Shown here: in pieces, positions 6,517-8,275 of the stretch | Position numbering within the stretch: the first letter of the stretch is position 1 | Layout: each line of letters opens with the position of its first letter | NCBI GenBank assembly: GCA_007127425.1 | Contig: SKZJ01000296.1 | Location: 1-8,275, forward strand | Length of the DNA: 8,275 nucleotides | Reading direction: 5' to 3' | Source of the DNA: Wenzhouxiangella sp. | Lineage (GTDB): Bacteria > Pseudomonadota > Gammaproteobacteria > Xanthomonadales > Wenzhouxiangellaceae | Made by a program: the position numbers and the translations under genes | Notes under the pieces: generated by a model | What the model was told of the DNA's origin: nothing | Databases searched by the model: none | The model's input: only the letters and a program-made list of their open reading frames with translations

Positions 6517-7050
6517 CGCATCGACCTGTGTCTGAATCAGCCCACCATGGTAGCCCATAGAATGGTGGTGGGAGCACCGGGTGGTACCGGGCGCCGCGGG
6601 CCAAAAGCGTCCAATCGGCCTGGCTGCCAATTTCACTGGGCGGTGGCGTTCTGGTGCCACCGAAATCAGCTGTGGACTGGATGATGGTTGGACGACTTCG
6701 AATGGTCGGTCTGCAACGGATGGTGCGGTTGGCGCGGTGCCGGCTGCCGTTGCACGTTTTTGGCCCGCGGCGCCCGGCACCACCCGGTGCGAGAGGGGTG
6801 GGGGGTCGGGAAAGACTCTGGCCGTGCCGGACTAACCACCAAACCCATCAGGTGAGGGGTGGGGGTGGTTTCTGGTCGAGGCGGGATGCGGAAACTGGCA
6901 GCGAGCAAACCTTACCCTCAGCCGGCACCGATGCCGGATACTCCAAAGCACCTGGCCGAACCTCCACTGAAAATCTCGACGGCACCAAAAAGCCACCATG
7001 GTCCAATCAGCCGACACGGCCGACCACCCCGCCTTGAGCAGAATCCACCC
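6517..7050. other. 534-bp non-coding stretch dominated by two inverted-repeat elements
   Basis: No credible gene lies here. Next to the hydrolase start is a small inverted repeat, CCACCAT (6542-6548) with ATGGTGG (6562-6568), and then the two elements described separately (A and B). Between them, 6791-6850 holds a copy of GAGGGGTGGGGG at 6793-6804 that recurs at 6854-6865 in the left arm of element B. Frames are open through parts of this region but look like chance, being proline-, arginine- and tryptophan-rich. The promoter of the hydrolase gene should lie between 6517 and about 6620, but I could not pick one. Confidence 0.7.
6574..6790 (+). repeat. Inverted-repeat element A (217 bp)
   Basis: The ends, 6574-6606 and 6758-6790, are inverted repeats matching at 32 of 33 positions. 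Pairing continues with one more mismatch to 6610/6754, then loosely through a CGGC block. Inside are a local hairpin, GGTGGC (6642-6647) with GCCACC (6656-6661 approximately), and CGGTGCCGGCTG (6735-6746). Both blocks recur in element B. It codes for nothing recognisable. It could be a MITE-like mobile repeat, or a structured RNA or DNA element. The plus orientation is set by the shared core. Confidence 0.75.
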
Positions 7051-7062
7051 CTACCCCTCACC
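6851..7062 (-). repeat. Inverted-repeat element B (212 bp)
   Basis: The arms 6851-6888 and 7025-7062 are inverted repeats matching at 33 of 38 positions; they are G-rich on one strand and unlike the arms of element A. On the minus strand the interior begins with GGTGGCTTTTTGGTGCC (6997 down to 6981) and later has CGGTGCCGGCTG (6930 down to 6919), matching element A. The hairpin GGTGGC/GCCGTC at its start still pairs if two G-U pairs are allowed. The outer end runs into the marR gene and supplies its stop codon. Confidence 0.75.
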
Positions 7063-7500
7063 TTCCCCCCCAAACTCCCGGGAGACGGAGAGAAGTTTGT
7101 CGACCACGCGATCGAACACGCGCCGCTCCTCGGGATCCAGCCGATCCAGCAGGCGGCGTTCGTATTCCAGCGCTGCCGGTGCAATGGCGTCGAAGACTTC
7201 CACACCGGAGTCACTCAGGCACAAGTGCTTGGTGCGCCGGTCGGCGTCATTCTCGCGGCGCTCCAGCAGGCCGGATTCCAGTAACCGCCGCACCGCGCGG
7301 CTGACCGCGACCTTGTCCATTGCCGCCCGTTCGGCCACCTCGGTGGCGGTCAGTTCCGCGTAGCGGCCGAGGATGGCGATTACCCGCCACTCGGTCACAC
7401 CCAGCCCGAAACGCCCGGCATAGGTCTCGGCAATGCCGCGGCTGACCTGGTTGGACAGCACGGAGAGCCGATAGGGCAGAAATCTTTCCAGCTCCAGCAT
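7051..7500 (-). CDS. MarR-family transcriptional regulator, probable repressor of hppD
   Basis: This 149-residue winged helix-turn-helix protein has the MarR layout. Helices for dimerisation are at both ends, TATEVAERAAMDKVAVSRAVRRL at about 51-73 includes the recognition helix, and NDADRRTKHLCLSD (84-97) is the wing with the conserved DxR. It is divergent from hppD, and the 126-bp spacer has a palindrome lying in the hppD promoter. It therefore most likely controls hppD, and probably itself, in response to an aromatic ligand. Start 7500 is chosen because the protein then begins as relatives do; the frame extends to a TTG at 7566, but that would run through the operator. The last three residues (GEG) and the TAG stop come from the arm of element B, so the original C-terminus may have been different. 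Confidence 0.88.
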   Translation of the reverse strand: MLELERFLPYRLSVLSNQVSRGIAETYAGRFGLGVTEWRVIAILGRYAELTATEVAERAAMDKVAVSRAVRRLLESGLLERRENDADRRTKHLCLSDSGVEVFDAIAPAALEYERRLLDRLDPEERRVFDRVVDKLLSVSREFGGEGEG

Positions 7501-7522
7501 GGTCGAAGAGGTGTGGCCTGGC

Positions 7523-7551
7523 TTGAAATTAGTTTCAAATGTAACTAATAT
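7523..7551 (+). promoter_or_regulatory. Sigma-70-type promoter of hppD
   Basis: TTGAAA (7523-7528) matches the -35 consensus at five of six positions. After exactly 17 bases, TAATAT (7546-7551) matches the -10 box at four of six. Transcription would start near 7558, giving a leader of about 70 bases before the hppD ATG. The A+T-rich patch stands out clearly from the GC-rich surroundings. Confidence 0.75.
7528..7549. promoter_or_regulatory. Palindromic operator, probable MarR binding site
   Basis: ATTAGTT (7528-7534) and AACTAAT (7543-7549) are exact inverted repeats separated by 8 bases, and a C-G pair in the spacer adds to the symmetry. Size, A+T content and centre-to-centre distance fit MarR-family dimers. 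It fills the space between the -35 and -10 boxes of hppD, so a bound regulator would block RNA polymerase. It also lies 28 bases upstream of the marR start codon, so autoregulation is likely. Confidence 0.75.
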
Positions 7552-7614
7552 CGAGGGCAGTCGCAAGATACGCGAACATGACTGATATCAGAATCACGAT
7601 TCCGGGTAGTCCCG

Positions 7615-7620
7615 AAGGAG
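7615..7620 (+). promoter_or_regulatory. Strong ribosome binding site of hppD
   Basis: AAGGAG lies 6 bases before the ATG at 7627, at close to ideal strength and spacing. It is the strongest ribosome site in the window. It fixes the start against the ATG at 7578, which opens an unrelated frame. Confidence 0.85.
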
Positions 7621-7626
7621 ATCCAA

Positions 7627-8275
7627 ATGACCGAAGCACGCCCCAACCCGCTGGGAGTCCAGCAGTTCGATTTCATCGAGTACGCGGCCCCCGATGCCAG
7701 CCAGCTGCACGATTTGTTCAAGAGTCTCGGCTTCACCGCTGTGGCAAAGCACAAGTCAAAGCCGGTCACACTCTACCGCCAGGGCGACATCGACTTCCTG
7801 GTCAACGAAACGCCGGATTCCTTCGCCAGCGATTTCGCCGCCGAGCACGGCCCCTGCTGCACCGGCTTTGCCATGCGCGTGGCCGATCCGAAGGAGGCGT
7901 ATGAGAGAACCCGCGCAAACGGAGCCAAGGATGTCGAGCACAAGCGCGACACGCTCGCCGTCGACGCGCCCTGCATTTCCGGTATCGGCGGCAGCGTGCT
8001 GTACCTGACGGGGGGAAAGGAGGATTTCGAGAAGGATTTCGAATTCGATTCCTCGGTCGATCGCAACCCGAAAGGTGTCGGCCTGACCTTCATCGATCAC
8101 CTTACCCACAACGTCCACAACGGCAACATGGGTGAGTGGTCGGACTTCTACGAGAAGCTGTTCGGGTTCTTCGAGGTCAAGTACTTCGACATCAAGGGCA
8201 AGCAGACCGGCCTGCGCTCCAAGGCCATGACCGCGCCCAACGGCAACATTTCGATCCCGATCAACGAATCGGAAG
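7627..8275 (+). CDS. hppD: 4-hydroxyphenylpyruvate dioxygenase, C-terminus beyond the window
   Basis: HPPD is a non-haem iron(II) dioxygenase that converts 4-hydroxyphenylpyruvate to homogentisate in tyrosine breakdown; homogentisate can also give pyomelanin. The 216 residues seen are about 60 percent of a bacterial HPPD (near 360). They cover the N-terminal vicinal-oxygen-chelate domain (FDFIEYAAPDASQLHDLFKSLGF) and the start of the catalytic one. IDHLTHNV (156-163) carries His158, the first of the three iron ligands; the other His and Glu lie beyond the edge. FYEKLFGFFEVKYFDIKGK and TGLRSKAMTAPNGNI continue the family signature closely. The divergent marR and the operator suggest ligand-dependent control. 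Homogentisate 1,2-dioxygenase would be the expected next gene, but it is not in view. Confidence 0.95.
   Translation, partial: MTEARPNPLGVQQFDFIEYAAPDASQLHDLFKSLGFTAVAKHKSKPVTLYRQGDIDFLVNETPDSFASDFAAEHGPCCTGFAMRVADPKEAYERTRANGAKDVEHKRDTLAVDAPCISGIGGSVLYLTGGKEDFEKDFEFDSSVDRNPKGVGLTFIDHLTHNVHNGNMGEWSDFYEKLFGFFEVKYFDIKGKQTGLRSKAMTAPNGNISIPINESE

Noticed and set aside
5068..6684. Plus-strand open frame of 538 codons
   Set aside because: It is the antisense shadow of the beta-lactamase-like gene, which has a signal peptide and all three active-site motifs. Long antisense frames are common in GC-rich DNA.
6517..6783. N-terminal extension of the beta-lactamase-like protein to a GTG at 6783
   Set aside because: It would bury the signal peptide 89 residues in and translate repeat element A. 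The ATG at 6516 gives a normal exported protein.
6832..7017. Short minus-strand tryptophan-rich frame inside element B as a gene
   Set aside because: There is no ribosome site, part of it is repeat arm, and the similarity to element A is at nucleotide level and spans non-coding parts. I treat it as a repeat, while noting that a decayed coding origin is possible.
7582..7591. Perfect 10-bp palindrome CTGATATCAG in the hppD leader
   Set aside because: It is short and lies downstream of the likely transcription start with no partner site. The 22-bp palindrome in the promoter explains regulation better; a chance occurrence is reasonable.
7578..7904. Plus-strand ATG frame starting ahead of hppD
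   Set aside because: It is out of frame with hppD, has no ribosome site and no family features. The AAGGAG upstream of 7627 and the HPPD homology decide the start.

Overview
The window is GC-rich and densely coded, with no IS transposase, CRISPR array or RNA gene that I can recognise. The protein families (3-hydroxybutyrate oligomer hydrolase, TruC, an M14 carboxypeptidase with an N-terminal sandwich domain, HPPD with a divergent MarR regulator) and the many short intergenic repeats suggest a free-living proteobacterium. A gammaproteobacterium of the Chromatiales/Xanthomonadales kind is my best guess; it is inferred from protein style only.

Positions 1-2977 look like a 3-hydroxybutyrate (3HB) utilisation block. 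A 3HB-oligomer hydrolase with a lipoprotein signal reads leftward off the edge. Divergent from it, across a 135-bp spacer, is an NAD-type 3-hydroxybutyrate dehydrogenase. A NarL/LuxR-type response regulator follows on the same strand. Hydrolase and dehydrogenase would act in sequence: oligomer to monomer to acetoacetate. The regulator's link to them is only positional.

Positions 3036-6516 hold three leftward genes in probable co-transcription order: an exported serine beta-lactamase-like hydrolase, the tRNA pseudouridine synthase truC, and a cytosolic-carboxypeptidase-like M14 peptidase. The junctions around them carry short structured repeats: a 50-bp near-palindrome after the peptidase, a triple CACGAA motif between truC and the peptidase, and a triple heptamer that fills the gap upstream of truC.

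Positions 6517-7050 are essentially non-coding and hold the most unusual material. Two elements of about 215 bp each are closed by long inverted repeats. They lie in opposite orientation and share a core sequence, although their arms are unrelated. The second supplies the last codons and stop of the neighbouring marR gene.

Positions 7051-8275 contain a divergent marR / hppD pair. The hppD promoter is very clear, with a 17-bp spacer, and a MarR-type palindrome sits between its -35 and -10 boxes. HPPD (tyrosine catabolism, homogentisate formation) runs off the right edge.
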